Assembly: GCF_020906515.1 (NCBI RefSeq)
Contig: NC_085851.1
Coordinates: forward strand, 1,054,001-1,118,000
Direction of reading: 5' to 3'
DNA from: Vanrija pseudolonga
Taxonomy: Eukaryota > Basidiomycota > Tremellomycetes > Trichosporonales > Trichosporonaceae
Length of the DNA: 64,000 nt
This document shows, piece by piece, positions 31,567 to 42,948 of this stretch (the stretch's first letter is position 1; every line of letters begins with the position of its first letter). A program made the position numbers and the translations under genes. Below the pieces are notes generated by a model, which saw only the letters and a list, made by a program, of their open reading frames with translations, searched no databases and was not told the DNA's origin.

Positions 31567-33215
31567 ATGGCGACTCACACCGACCCCAAGCGCGAGGAGC
31601 AGCAGATCGAGTCGGGAGGCATCTACCCCACCGTCTCGGCGCGCAGCGACGGCGCATACACGGACAAGAAGGGCGGCGGCTCGGACGTCGACGTGATCGG
31701 CACCTTTGCCGACATTGACGAGGGCTACGACCCCGTCTTTGTCAAGAAGACGATCCGCAAGGTCGACCTCCGCCTCATCCCCATCCTGAGCGCAATGTAC
31801 TTTGTGTCCTTGTGCGACAGGTCCAACCTCGGCCAGGCGCGCGCAGCCAACGACCAGGCGATGCAGCGCGACCTGAAGCTTAGCGAGGGCAACAACCGCT
31901 ACGGCATGATCACGCTCATGTTCTTCATCCCGTACATCTTGCTGGAGATTCCCGTGAGTGGCGCTCGTGTGCTCCAAGACGGCCACGTAACTTGAAGCAT
32001 CACTGACACGTCCCAGTCGCAGCTCGGCCTCCGCAGGTTCGGTGCCAGGTGGTGGCTTGGCTTCGCGTGTATCGCCTGGGGCCTCGTCGAGCTCGGCATG
32101 GGCTTTGTCAACTCGTGGACAGAGCTCATGGGCCTGCGTGTCGTCCTCGGCGCATTCGAGGCGTGTCTCTACCCCGGCGCGGCATACCTCATTTCCACCT
32201 GGTTCCCCCGCAAGCAGATCTCGACGCGCCTCGCCTTCTTCTACACCTCATCCATGGTCCTCTCGGGCCTCGGCGCGACCCTCTCGTTTGGCATCTCGCA
32301 GATGCACGGTATGCACGGCAAGTCGGGCTGGCGCTGGATCTTCATCATGTATGGAGTGAGTAGTGGCTGCTGACTGCCGTCTTTCGTCGGGCTTTTGCTC
32401 ACACCTCGCCCCAGATCATCACCGTTGCCGTTGGCATCCTCGCCGTCGCGTTCCTCGTCGACTTCCCAGACCGCGCCACCTTCCTCACCGAGGAGCAGAA
32501 GGAGTTCATCCACACGCGTATCAACCGCGACCGTGGCGACGCCGTCGCTGACAAGATGACATGGCACAAGTTCCTCCAGTACATGGCCGACGTCAAGCTC
32601 TGGGTCTTCGCCTTCATGTTCTGCACGTCCGCCATGGGCATGTACTCGCTCGCCTACTTCCTCCCGCGCATCCTCTCGTCAATCGGGTTCAGCAACGTGC
32701 TCTCCCAGCTGCTCATGGCGCCGCCGTACCTCTGGCTCATCTTCCCGTCCTTCTCCTCGGCATGGATCTCGGACCGCGTCAAGAACATGCGCGCAATCAT
32801 GATCGTCGTCAATGCGCTCTGCGTCATCACTGGCACGCTCATGTACTCGCAGCTGCCGACGCACCAGAAGGCCGCGCGGTACGTCGGCGTCTTCCTCGCC
32901 AACGGCGGTGTCAACACCAACGTCTCGCTCTCGATCGGCTGGGCACAGGCGTCCATCCGCGCGCAGAGCAAGCGCGGCTTCACCTCGGCACTCATAGTCG
33001 CCTGGGGCGGTATCGGCGGCATCATCTCCTCGGTCGCCTTCTACGAGAAGGACGCGCCAGGCTACCCCACCGGCGTGTGGCTCACCATCGCCATGCACAT
33101 TCTCGTCATCGCCTTCTGCGGCGGCCTCGTCCTGTGGTTCAAGTTCCAGAACCGTCGCGCAGACCGCGGCACCGTCGTGCTCGAGCACGCCGAGGACTTT
33201 AGGTACCAGATCTAG
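31567..33215 (+). CDS. MFS anion:cation symporter, Dal5/allantoate permease-like, 508 aa
   Basis: Plasma-membrane transporter with about 12 helices. Exons 31567-31953, 32017-32355 and 32415-33215 keep one frame. The first loop has RKVDLRLIPILSAMYFVSLCDRSNLGQAR, typical of the Dal5/vitamin/carboxylate group. Helices 4-5 carry RVVLGAFEACLYPG and YLISTWFPRKQISTRLAFF, and the C-terminal half has FSSAWISDRVKNMRA. The tail ends DRGTVVLEHAEDFRYQI. Likely substrates are organic anions such as allantoate, nicotinate, pantothenate or sugar acids; the sequence alone does not decide. TATA box at -51. Confidence 0.88.
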
Positions 33216-34011
33216 TCGTTGTATTCAAAAGAGATGCCAAGGTTTCAACCGTCACGGGCTATGGCAGTAACCGACGTGGGACCAGTCGGTGCGCGAGAAG
33301 AGCGCTCGGGTGCTCCTTCGCGTGCGCGATCGCGCGACGCCGAAGCACAATGGGTATGCTACATAGGATGAGTACAACACCGGGTGACTTCGCCCTTGTT
33401 CAGCCGACAGCCCCGCCGCTCTCCGCCGCTACTCATAGCTCCCCCGACGCGGAGGAGGTGTCTCTGGGTCATCGGCGTCTGGTTACAGTGTCAGGACGGA
33501 GAAACCCGGTGAAACCACTCACGAGCGGCGCAGTATTGCTGCCAGGGGTGAACGTGAGCCCGGCAGTCCCACTGTGCACAGGTGACTGATAGCCCACTGC
33601 TCCAGTCGCGCCCTTCGAACCGACTGGGGGGTCAGCTGATCAGACCAGAGGTGATGCGTACGGCGGCGAGTGCTCGATGTCGACGCGCCTGCCGAACAGG
33701 CCTATGAGGAGAGCTTGGAATTTGAGCTTGACGCCACGGAGGGCACCGCGGATTGACGACATGGTTGGTGGCAAGCAAGTGGTGATCACAATAACAACAA
33801 CAAACAACGGCGACTGCGTGACAACAACAACAATGCGTGCGCTCGCTGGCCATTATGAATGAGCCGGCCCGCCAGCCTCCACCAGGCGAGGGTGCGCTTC
33901 GGCCAACTTCTCTTCCCCCGCTCTGACCGAAGGGAAGGCTGGTACGATACAATACATGACGGTCACGAATATACAGTGGTGGTGCGGTGTGGCGTCGACG
34001 ACTAGGCCCGT
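33216..34011. other. Intergenic, no gene seen
   Basis: 800 bp with scattered ACAACAACA runs near 33790-33835. A TTCGAACC match at 33617 has no tRNA structure around it. Confidence 0.4.
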
Positions 34012-34279
34012 CTAGGGGAACGCCCAGGGAAAGATGTCGTCCTTGATGAGCTCCATGTCTGTTCTTAGCCCGCGGCCGTAATGTGCAGAACTCACGGTCG
34101 GTGCACCACGTGCCGGGGATGTTGTCCTCCTTTGTACTCGACTCCTTGCAGTTGGGCCAGTTGCAAGCGGGGTCGTTGTAGTTGGCAGGGGTAGCCCTGG
34201 GGTGAGCAAGAGCTCGACATAGTACTCACTCGACGTGCTGGCAGCGGTTGGTAGGGGTGCAGACGGTACAGTTGGTCAT
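34012..34279 (-). CDS. Small Cys-rich protein, 65 aa
   Basis: Three exons (34230-34279, 34096-34196, 34012-34058) with GTGAGT donors and CAG acceptors sum exactly to 198 nt, giving 65 residues starting MTNCTVCTPTNRCQHVE. Six Cys are visible: Cys4, Cys7, Cys13, then the pair in CNWPNC, and one in GTWC. The C-terminus is DDIFPWAFP. There is no signal peptide, so a metal-binding intracellular protein is more likely than a secreted one. No family recognised. Correct splicing and frame over three exons argue that it is real. Confidence 0.65.
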
Positions 34280-34577
34280 TGCTGTTGTGCTTGGGGACGA
34301 AGCCGACGCGACAACACCGACGGCTTATGTAGCCACCTTGCTTCGCCAGATCAGCACCCCAAACTGAGTAGATGAGACGTGGTCCCCTTCTCGATGGGGC
34401 AGTGTCGACCTCGAGGTCAAGCACCGGATACTTGGAGGCCGTCGGCGAGCACACAGAGCGACATCCTTGTGGAGCAACGCGCTTCCGTCACACTATGAGG
34501 TGATTCGGTGATTCCGACCGCACGGGCGGGTAGCGAGCGAGCGAGCAAGTCCAAGCACCGCCGAGCAGGTGGCGGTC

Positions 34578-35042
34578 CTAGCGCCCCGTCCACGTCGGCG
34601 CATCGCCGTACCGGACCCAGAGGAGGCGGAAAGCCGCGGGGGCGCGCTGCGTCTGAACAGGGTGGGGCGGGGGACGGATCGGCCCCGGTGGGCGGCGTAC
34701 CACCATGTCGGCAATAGGTGGCATCGGTGGAGGCCGAGGTTGGCCGAGGAGGGCAAGGACGAGCGCGGCGGGCGGAAGCGGCAGCGCGTCATCTGTCCAC
34801 TGTCGTTCGGCGAGAAGGGACCTGACCAGCGTTTCCGGGGGCGGGAGGGCATCGCTCACGCGGTGCTGCTGCTGCTGCTGGGCGAGGAGCGAGCGCACGA
34901 CCACTTCGGGCGGCAGGGCGGCGGCGAATGGCGGTGGCGGCGTTGTCCGGGGGTGGTCTTCAGGCTGGGGCTGCTGGGGGTCGTCGTCGGCAGCACCGTG
35001 GCCGAGGATGCACGCCAGGATGTGCGAGAGCGGGATGCACAT
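34578..35042 (-). CDS. Hypothetical Pro-rich protein with LPPxxLVRSLLA repeats and polyQ
   Basis: Single exon of 154 residues if started at 35042 (context ACA-ATG); a start at 35147 adds 35 basic residues. A TATATC-like box on the minus strand near 35073 supports the shorter form. After an N-terminal hydrophobic helix (CIPLSHILACILG) the protein repeats a Pro-Pro-x-x-hydrophobic-Val-Arg-Ser-Leu-Leu-Ala unit: PPEVVVRSLLAQ, PPETLVRSLLAE, PPAALVLALLGQ and a weaker fourth (PPIADMVVRR). A CTG-type triplet run encodes QQQQQ after the first repeat. Function unknown; the 3' end could be spliced differently. Confidence 0.45.
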   Translation of the reverse strand: MCIPLSHILACILGHGAADDDPQQPQPEDHPRTTPPPPFAAALPPEVVVRSLLAQQQQQHRVSDALPPPETLVRSLLAERQWTDDALPLPPAALVLALLGQPRPPPMPPIADMVVRRPPGPIRPPPHPVQTQRAPAAFRLLWVRYGDAPTWTGR

Positions 35043-36051
35043 TGTCGTGCAGACACTTTGGGGTGCGCGAGATATACGACTAGTGGGTCGCGCGGCGCAT
35101 GGGCCATGCCCGTGTGGGCGGGCACGCGTGCGTTTTGCATTGCGCACGCGGGTGCACGGTGACGCGCGGGTGCCCGGCTAAGCGCCGTGTTTCAGCTGCG
35201 CAGGCAAGCGTGGGTCATTTGCCGAGGATAGTGGGGTGTGCATGTGAACAGGAGATGCATGCTACTGGGGTTGTGGGGCTGGGTGTTGTGGACCCGGCGT
35301 GGTGGTGGAAGTGGAGGTGGGTGTCGTGGTGGCGAGGAGGGTGTGGCGGATGGCGAACGCCGTGTTTTCGTGGTTGATTTTCGGCCGAGTGGAGGGGCAG
35401 CTCCTTGGCACCAGGTTTATAAGGAGCCTGTTGATCTGCTGAGCGGGCTTCCTCGTTCCTGTTCCTTTCCATTCCTTCTCTTCGGCGGAATTAAAGTCCT
35501 CAGGACTGGCAGGCAGCGGCGACAGCGGAGTCGAGCACATCGACTGGAAGCTAGAACCGAACGAGGGTACGATCTCGAAGTACGATCTCCAGTGCGATCT
35601 GTCTTGACGTTCGATCTCGCTCAAAGTTGAGGAGAGATCGCTCCGTCCTGCGTCTTCGTCCGTTCGATTGCAAGTGCGACGTGCTGCCACACTTGGGATC
35701 GCCACACTCGACGTCGTCGCCACATTCCGGATCCGTCGGCCCGGTGCCCAGTGCGACACTTCTCGTTGTTGTTTGAGACACACACGCTCTCTTTCGTCAC
35801 TCTTCACACACACTTCACACCTTTGCATCGCGCCCCCTCTTCGCCTCGCCACGCAGCCGTAAATGGCTGATTGATACCGCTCTCTCACCAAACATTGGAC
35901 ACTTGTCGCATCGACCAACTTGCCGCGCGAAGCCCCTTTCGCCACCGACACGTCAACTTCATTCAACAACACCATCAGCCATCAACCCATCAACAACAAC
36001 CATCATCATCATCATCAACAACCCGTCCAGGCTCCACGCCCTGTGACTACC
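35043..36051. other. Intergenic / long leader of the Zn-cluster gene
   Basis: A TATA box (TTATAAG, 35417-35423) points right, 630 bp before the ATG at 36052, so the transcript would have a long 5' leader or a leader intron. A CATCATCAT run lies at about 36000-36015. Confidence 0.45.
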
Positions 36052-37248
36052 ATGCCACCTCACGTGGAGGCCGAAGACAGGGCGAGGCAGCATCCATATG
36101 CCCGCCCGTCGGCCGACACCCCCTTGCAGAGGGCCCGTAGGACACCTCGCAAGCGTAAGAGAGCCGAGCAGGCAGAGCCCGAGTCGACACCGGACTCATC
36201 ACTCCACCTCTCGCCGGGAGCCGACCCCGAGCCAGCCAATGGGTTATCGGCCCGGCCCTTCCGCAGGCGATCTGCTCCTGGTCGCCCCTACGCGCTCTCC
36301 AGCACCCCCGAACCCGTTGCGCCGACCTCGCCTACCCTTGCGGACGACGTGGCCACGCTCCTCGAAGCTCTCAACTTTGCGCGCGAGCTGGTCGCCGAGC
36401 TCGAACATCACCACCGCGACTCGTTCTGGGCGCTGCAGGGGCTCGGAATTCCAAAGGACCATTTTCGCCGTGCAAAGCGCCTGGTGAAGGATCTTTCGAA
36501 CCAGAATGCTCCCGCCCGCCGCCCCGCACCGCCCATCGACAACGAAGAGGACACCGAATTTCTCCTCGACGCGTTCCGCATCGCGCGTGATCTCGTTCCC
36601 GAAGTGCAAGACATGCACCGCGAGGACCGCTGGGCGTCTCAGGGCCTCCAGGCGTCGACTGGCAGGTTTAAGCAGGCCCTCCGCGTCGTTCAGAAGCTGT
36701 CCTCTAGGGCAGTGGTGGCTGCGGATGCCGCCGCGGCCCGTCAGCAGGTTCTACGTGTTGTCGAACCACAGCCCGCACGCGAACCTCAAACTCGCCCTCA
36801 GCCTCAGCCACAGCCACAGCCCCAGCCCCAGCCTCAGCCCCAGCTTCCCCCTCAGCCTCAGCCGCAGCCGCAGCGCGAGGTCTCATCCGAGCTCGTCGCC
36901 GAGCTAGAGCCTGAGCGCAACGCCAGCGTCACCCAACTGCACCCAAAGCCCGACCGCGACGTCAAGACTGAATCCTCGCCGATCCCTGCGCCCGCGAACG
37001 AGAAGACTAACGGTGATATGATCGACTCACATGGCTTCAGGGTCGTCCCTTGTGGCCGCTGTACCGAGAGAGGCGAGCTCTGCATCATGCTCGGCTGGGA
37101 CGACAACTTTGGCCGCGGGCACCAGAGGCTGCGCAAGTGCGGCCGCTGCACTGCCACCAAGCGCCCTTGCAGCAACTCGACCATCGACCCCGCGACCATC
37201 GAATACTGGGAGCGGTTCCCCGACGATGACGGAGAGGACGAGTATTAA
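36052..37248 (+). CDS. Hypothetical protein with internal duplication and C-terminal Zn2Cys6-like cluster, 398 aa
   Basis: Single exon; the first ATG is at 36052 (CTACC-ATG). The N-terminus is basic (TPRKRKRAEQ, a possible nuclear signal). Two homologous helical units of about 47 residues follow: residues 103-149 (LLEALNFARELVAELE...RLVKDLS) and 171-217 (LLDAFRIARDLVPEVQ...RVVQKLS). Then comes a Pro-Gln repeat (about residues 245-282). Cys 334, 337, 344, 363, 366 and 373 form C-x2-C-x6-C-x18-C-x2-C-x6-C. That is the Zn2Cys6 spacing with an unusually long linker and at the wrong end of the protein for a typical fungal regulator. A nuclear, DNA- or protein-binding role is inferred. Confidence 0.75.
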   Translation: MPPHVEAEDRARQHPYARPSADTPLQRARRTPRKRKRAEQAEPESTPDSSLHLSPGADPEPANGLSARPFRRRSAPGRPYALSSTPEPVAPTSPTLADDVATLLEALNFARELVAELEHHHRDSFWALQGLGIPKDHFRRAKRLVKDLSNQNAPARRPAPPIDNEEDTEFLLDAFRIARDLVPEVQDMHREDRWASQGLQASTGRFKQALRVVQKLSSRAVVAADAAAARQQVLRVVEPQPAREPQTRPQPQPQPQPQPQPQPQLPPQPQPQPQREVSSELVAELEPERNASVTQLHPKPDRDVKTESSPIPAPANEKTNGDMIDSHGFRVVPCGRCTERGELCIMLGWDDNFGRGHQRLRKCGRCTATKRPCSNSTIDPATIEYWERFPDDDGEDEY

Positions 37249-37318
37249 CCCCAGTACCTGTAATGTTCATGTAACGAACAAACCTATGCATCTACTCTAG
37301 ATGTACCCAAAATCCCAT

Positions 37319-38944
37319 CTACTTCTCAAACTCGAGCTCCCTGACGTCGGCGTTGGCCTTGGCAGAGTGGTGCTCGGAACCGTCACCCATCTCGAGGTCA
37401 CCGTAACCGTGGTCGACGAGGTACTGGCGCCAGAGCTCGTCCTCCTTCTCGAGCTTGTCCTTGCCCTTGTCCTCGACGAAGAAGAAGGCGAGGAGCACAC
37501 CGGCGACACCGCAGCAGGCGGCGATGATGAAGGTGTAGCGCTTGCCAAGCTTGTTCTGGATCGGGGTGAAGGCCTGGGTGCCGAGGGCAGCACCAGTCTT
37601 GCCGATGGCAGCCGAGAAGCCGTAGCAGGTGCCGCGGATCGAAGTGGGGTACGACTCGGCGCTGATGGTGCCCTCCATGTTACCGGGGCCGAAGTTGCCC
37701 GAGCTCTGCATCATGGCGTACATGATGATGAAGGCGGGGACGACCTTGGTGATCTTCTCGTACGAGATACCGACGATGAGGCCGAAGACGATGTAGCCCG
37801 AGAAGCCCATCATGAGGAGGTTGCGGCGGCCAGTGTACTTGACGACCCAGGCGCCGAGGAACACACCAGGGAGGGAGAGGACGGAGAGGAGGAGCGTCCA
37901 CTCCATAGTGCGCACGATGCCGGCGCCGGGGATGACGGACGCAATGATGGTGGAGGAGAAGATGCCGTTGGGGAAGGTGACAAAGTCGTAGAGGAACCAG
38001 GTGCCGGCGGTGCCGAGGAGCGTCTTCCAGTAGCGCTTGACGATGAGGCCGTAGGGAGGGTTGCGGCGGATGGCGTTGCGGCGGTAGAGCTTGGGGTTCA
38101 TCATCTTGAGACGGAACCAGAAGACGGACAGGGGGATGAGGATTCCGAGTCCCATGAGGATACGCCAGGTGTACTGGAGCTTGTAGATGTCCTCGTGCGA
38201 CTTGGTGCCCTTGTAGCCCGAGGCGTTGATGATGAGGAGGAAGAGCGAGATGACAATGGGGCCGCCGATGGAGAGCATGAGGCTGGGGGCGTGAGTTGGG
38301 TGCTGCGGGGCGCTGGTTTGATCTCAACTCACTTGGTCACCAGGATGAAGACCTTTCCACGGTCACGGCCGAACTTCTCGTTGGCAGACTCGGAGGCAGA
38401 GGTGGAGCAGGCGGGGTACTCGCCACCGACACCGACACCGACGGTACCGCGCGCGACGGTGAGCATCCAGAACATGCCCTCGGGGGTGGGGGCGGTGGCG
38501 GCGGTGGAGAGGATGCCGCCGAGGACGATGAGCAGGGTGGTGCCGACCATGGCGGTCTTACGGCCGATACGGTCACAGATGAGGCCGACGACCACCTGGC
38601 CGAGGACCTCGCCGACGAGGAGCGAGTTGGAGACGCGGGTCGAGACGACAGACGTGTAGATGGCGGGGTAGAGGATCTTGAAGACGGCATTGAAGACGGT
38701 CGACAGGTTGTTCTGGTATCCGTCCGACACGAGCGCGAAGCCCGACGCCATGAGGGTGAAGTAGTCGGACGCCTTGGCTGGCCGGTCAGCACCGCCACGT
38801 GACCTTGCTCAACTCACCCTTGTACTCGAGCTCCTCGGAGTGCAGCTCGGGCTCGGCGGCGACATCAGAGCCGGCAGAGCCCTGGGCGAAGGTCAGGTCC
38901 TTCTCGGTGCCGGGCGAGTAGTCGGGCGCGGTCGTGGCGGTCAT
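37319..38944 (-). CDS. MFS transporter, Git1-like (glycerophosphodiester/phosphate), 511 aa
   Basis: Exons 38818-38944, 38334-38777 and 37319-38283 join in frame. The first helix region has MASGFALVSDGYQNNLSTVF, and then GQVVVGLICDRIGRKTAM, which resemble the fungal Git1/phosphate:H+ symporter group; later blocks are GVGVGGEYPACSTSASES and TFPNGIFSSTIIASVI. By family knowledge it imports glycerophosphoinositol/glycerophosphocholine or related phosphate compounds across the plasma membrane. The cytoplasmic tail is charged. It converges with the Zn-cluster gene, with only 70 bp between stops. A TATA box lies about 60 bp upstream on the minus strand (39005-39010). Confidence 0.85.
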
Positions 38945-40253
38945 GGTGGGCGGGGTCCACAGAGTGGTTTTTGGTGGGCTTGTCGTTGTTCGCGGCCGCG
39001 AACCTTATATGTCGCTGCACTTTTGGAAAACTCGCTCGCCAAACGCGCTGCTCGCATGACTGCTCATGTGAGCTCATGTGGACCGATATGATCCCGGGTC
39101 AAACACGTTCGACGCGTAGCAACTGGTAACGAGCGCTGCCCGCGCAGTCGCCGGCGCGCTACTGCTCCGACCTCCGCGGCAGCACGGCGATCCACGCTGG
39201 TCCGCCTGGCTGCGCTCATGATCAAACGTGTGTTCACGGTGGACGTCACGATACAGTCACGATTCCCGACAAAGATCAAGCGAACATCTGATCAGGTCCT
39301 CGCGTCGGTCGGTTTGAGGGGAGGCATGTCGAGGTCGGTAGACCTCCGCGCGGCATGAAGCCCGACACACAATGCAGAGGAGGCATCTTTGATCACCGAA
39401 ATATTGTGCGCCGTGTCCGATATCGGCCCACCGCGGACCTGCGCGTGATCTGTATCGCTCCCATCAGCTCGTGGAGAGCGCACGTTTCTCGCAGATGTCG
39501 CCGTCAAGCTGTGGACCGGGTCATATTCAGGTCAGTCTTATCACCCGCCCCTGAAACGGCTATTTTTTCTTGTCAACCCTCCCTCCACCCTGCTCGCACT
39601 GCGGTCGCGCGAGCGAAGCGATGGGTGTAGTGCTGTATGTAGCGAGGGACTGTTGAGGTCCTGACGCATGTGCTCAGGCAAGCTTAATTTAGATTAGGAG
39701 CGCCGCAGACGCCGTGTCGTGTGAGGTGAGTTGGGCGCCAGACGAGCGGAGCGGGCGGGGACCTGCCGTGTAAACTTGCTGCGGCGCGACAAACCTGGCC
39801 TCCGGCTTGTCGCTCGTCGGGCCCGTCTGGCCTCTGGCCTTCGGCTCTCGCATCTCGCAACGAGCGAGCAGGAGCGAGATGCACGTGTCTGCTGTTGCTG
39901 TTTCTGCGGCCCGCAGTAACGGGGCCACGCCGCGGCAGATGATCGCGGCCATCGCGCTGCTGGTCTACACCGCCTAGTTTCGGGCAAGCGAGGAGGATGT
40001 GGAGGGAGTCCTGTTGACACGTTTGCCTGAGCGAAGTTCGAGGAGCCTTGGCCCCCTCGAAACTGGACAGTGTCTGGAGCTGACGATGCAAAGGATGGGT
40101 GAAGGATGGCGAGACACCAAATCCAGAGCGCCGAGGGTCTCGGAGAAGCGGACGGTCCTCGCCCCTGTCCTCCTCAGGGGACTCGGCGTCAAGCCTCCGC
40201 CGCTGGGGCCTCTCTCGAGCTCTCCAGCGAGCAAACCCTCGCCAAAAACAACG
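38945..40253. other. Intergenic between Git1-like gene and tRNA-Glu
   Basis: A TATA box for the minus gene lies at 39005-39010. No gene seen in the remaining 1.2 kb. Confidence 0.4.
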
Positions 40254-40339
40254 TCTTCGCTAGTATATCGGTTAGTATAACCGCCTCTCATTGAGAGAAA
40301 TAATCGCGGTAGAGCAGGGTTCGACTCCCTGGCGGAGAA
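40254..40339 (+). tRNA. tRNA-Glu (CTC) with intron
   Basis: Acceptor TCTTCGC/GCGGAGA (one T-G pair), discriminator A, anticodon stem ACCGC/GCGGT, loop CTCTCA with a 14-nt intron, T arm CAGGG-TTCGACT-CCCTG. The anticodon CTC reads GAG. Confidence 0.85.
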
Positions 40340-41112
40340 TGAAGGTTGACCAGAGGTCGATCCTTTTGCTCCTCCGTGCAGCCAGCTTGGTGGGGTGGAG
40401 AGCAAATTATACCCCCGTCGGTGCTTGCCGGTGCTATGCTTGTATCGGAGCATCGTGTCCGGTGGTAAAATGAGATGTAGGACATGTGTTGAGCGCGATG
40501 AGGTAGTGTCAAGAGCGAGGTGGGGACGTGAATGACAAAGCCAACTCCGAGCCGGAGTCATCTCAGCCGCGCTGACGAGCTCTTGACTCTGCCAAGACAC
40601 CGGCCGTTTGCACTCGCACTGATATAGCCCATACCCTCCAACTTGCAGCCTGCTCGTCGGCTGCTGTATACCCGCGCCAGCAACAGAGTGGAGCAGTGCA
40701 GATCCCTCGACAGTGAACCGCGGTGATGAGTAAGGTTCCGAGAGAGATAGGCATCCCGAGGCCGAACCTCCGGCGTGCCGAACTGACCACGATCACGTTC
40801 TGGTTCCAGCACAGCACATGCTTCCCTGTGGACGGGGAGGGCCACCTGACTGGCCTCGTTTGATAAGCGGTACCATCAGGTGGCTGCTGATGTCGATGAC
40901 GCTGATGTCAAGCGAACCGCCGGCACCCATACCGAACCCCGCATCACTGCTGGCCGACGGTCAAGACTTGCCAAGCCTACTCCTGGGTGGCCCCACTAAC
41001 CCCACCTCGGACCCCGGGGCCTCACTAACCGTAGCATCAGCCGCGATATGTCGCCTGCATACATAAAGCCGGCGTCGAGTCCCCTCGGCACCCCCACTCA
41101 CAAGCATCCAGC
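40340..41112. promoter_or_regulatory. Upstream region of the monooxygenase gene
   Basis: CATACATAAAG at 41059-41069 is a TATA-like box about 50 bp before the start. A GATAAG site at 40862-40867 could bind a GATA factor, but one site is weak evidence. No gene seen. Confidence 0.4.
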
Positions 41113-42948
41113 ATGACTATCCCAGCGAACGGCAACCACGGCAACGGCGAGGAACGCGCCTATGTGTACCGCGACGTGCCGATGGGCACCAAGCGGAACA
41201 TCAAGATCATCACCATCGGCGGCGGCGCGTCCGGTATCAACATGGCGTTCCAGCTCAAGACCCACATGACCGACTACACGCACGTCGCGTACGAGCGCAA
41301 CACTGAGCTCGGCGGAACATGGCTCGAGAACAGGTACCCCGGCTGTGCTTGCGACATCCCCTCCCACTCGTACCAGTTCAGCTGGGCGCCCTACACCAAG
41401 TGGCCGAGCTTCTACTCCAAGTCGGAGGACATTTACGAGTACATGAACTGGTGTGTCGACACGCACGACCTGCGCGGCGACTTCAAGGTCGGGTACGAAG
41501 TCGTCGGCGCCAAGTGGGACGAGGACACGGCCGAGTGGGTCGTCAGCGTCCGTGGGCCGGACGGTGTCGTGTTCGACGACCGTGCCGACTTCCTCGTCAA
41601 CGGCAACGGCGTGCTCAAGTGGGTTGAGAGCTATACACGCTGTGAGCAAGCTGACACCAGCACAGCAAGTGGAAGTGGCCTTCCATCGACGGCCTGCACG
41701 ACTTCAAGGGCCACCTTGTCCACTCAGCCAAGTGGGACCAGACCTACGACTTCAAGGACAAGACCATCGCCGTCATTGGCGTCGGATCAACCGCCGTGCA
41801 GATCATTCCCAGCCTGCAGCCCATTGTCGGCAACATGAAGTGCTTCATCCGATCGCCCGCCTGGATCACCCCATCCTATGGTGCCCAGTTTGCCGGACCC
41901 AACGGCTCAAACTTCAACTACACCGACGAGCAGAAGGCCAAGTTTGAGGAGAGCCCGGAAGAGTACCTTGCCTACCGCAAGGCCATCGAGGACAGCCTCA
42001 ATGCCCGTTTCAAGATTGTAAGTGTGGTCACAAGCCTTACGCCCTCCATTGCTGACCCCTGCACAGATGCAGAAGGCTTCAGATGAGCAGAAGGCCGCAA
42101 GGGCAGCATGCACCGCCGAGATGGCCACCAAGCTTGCGTCCAAGCCCGAGCTTCGCGAGCTCCTGATCCCAGACTTTGCCGTCGGATGCCGCCGCCCCAC
42201 CCCTGGTAACGGCTTCCTCGAGGCGCTCGTGTCCGACAACGTTGACGTTGTCTCGACGCGTATCGAGCGCGTCACCCCCAACGGCATCATGACCGCCGAT
42301 GGAGTCGAGCACGTTGTCGATGCCATCGTTTGCGCGACGGGCTTTGACGTCTCCCTCAAGCCGCGCTTCCCCTTCGTCGGGCGCAACGGGGCCGACCTTG
42401 CCGAGCGCTGGTCCAAGGGCCCTGCAGAGTCGTACATGTCAATCATGGTCGACAACCACCCCAACTACTTCAGTGAGTCGCCGGGCATCCACGTAAGCTA
42501 ACGAGCCCCAGCGTACCTCGGCCCATCTGCACCCGTCGCCCACGGATCAGTGCTGCCCATCATCGAGGTCATGTCGCTGTACATGCTCAAGGTCATGAAC
42601 AAGATGCAGGTGGAGCCCATCCGGTCCATCGCGCCGACCGAGCAGGCCGTCAAGGAGTTCAACATCCACCGCAACGAGCAGCTCAAGACGACTGTCTGGA
42701 GCTCCAAGTGCTCGTCATGGTTCAAGGGCGGCACGATTGACGGCGACCTCATCGCGCTCCACCCCGGCTCGCGCATCCACTTCATCCAGATGGTCGAGAA
42801 CCCCCGGTACGAGGACATGGAGATCCAGTACGACGGCAACCGCTACTCGTACCTCGGCAACGGCGTCACCATGCGTGAAGTCCGCGGCGAAGACCTGTCG
42901 TGGTATCTCAACAACCCGCTCGACGTCACCCTCCCGTACCCCAAGTAA
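41113..42948 (+). CDS. Flavin monooxygenase, Baeyer-Villiger type, 566 aa
   Basis: FAD- and NADPH-dependent oxygenase; BVMOs turn ketones into esters or lactones. Exons 41113-41618, 41666-42017, 42067-42472 and 42512-42948 sum exactly. The first Rossmann loop is IGGGASGINMAF (FAD). The fingerprint F-x-G-x3-H-x3-W is present as FKGHLVHSAKWD, and the second Rossmann loop as IGVGSTAVQIIP (NADPH). Conserved NGVLN-KWKWPSI and DAIVCATGFD are also seen. The GGTWLENRYPGCACDIPSH segment is typical of the group. The substrate is unknown. Confidence 0.9.

Noticed and set aside
33590-33650. Possible tRNA T-arm (TTCGAACC)
   Set aside because: No acceptor, D or anticodon arms can be formed around it.
37301-38659. 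Long open frame (452 codons) on the + strand
   Set aside because: It is exactly antisense to the Git1-like transporter; its Asp/Val/Gly-rich product is the usual shadow of C-ending codons.
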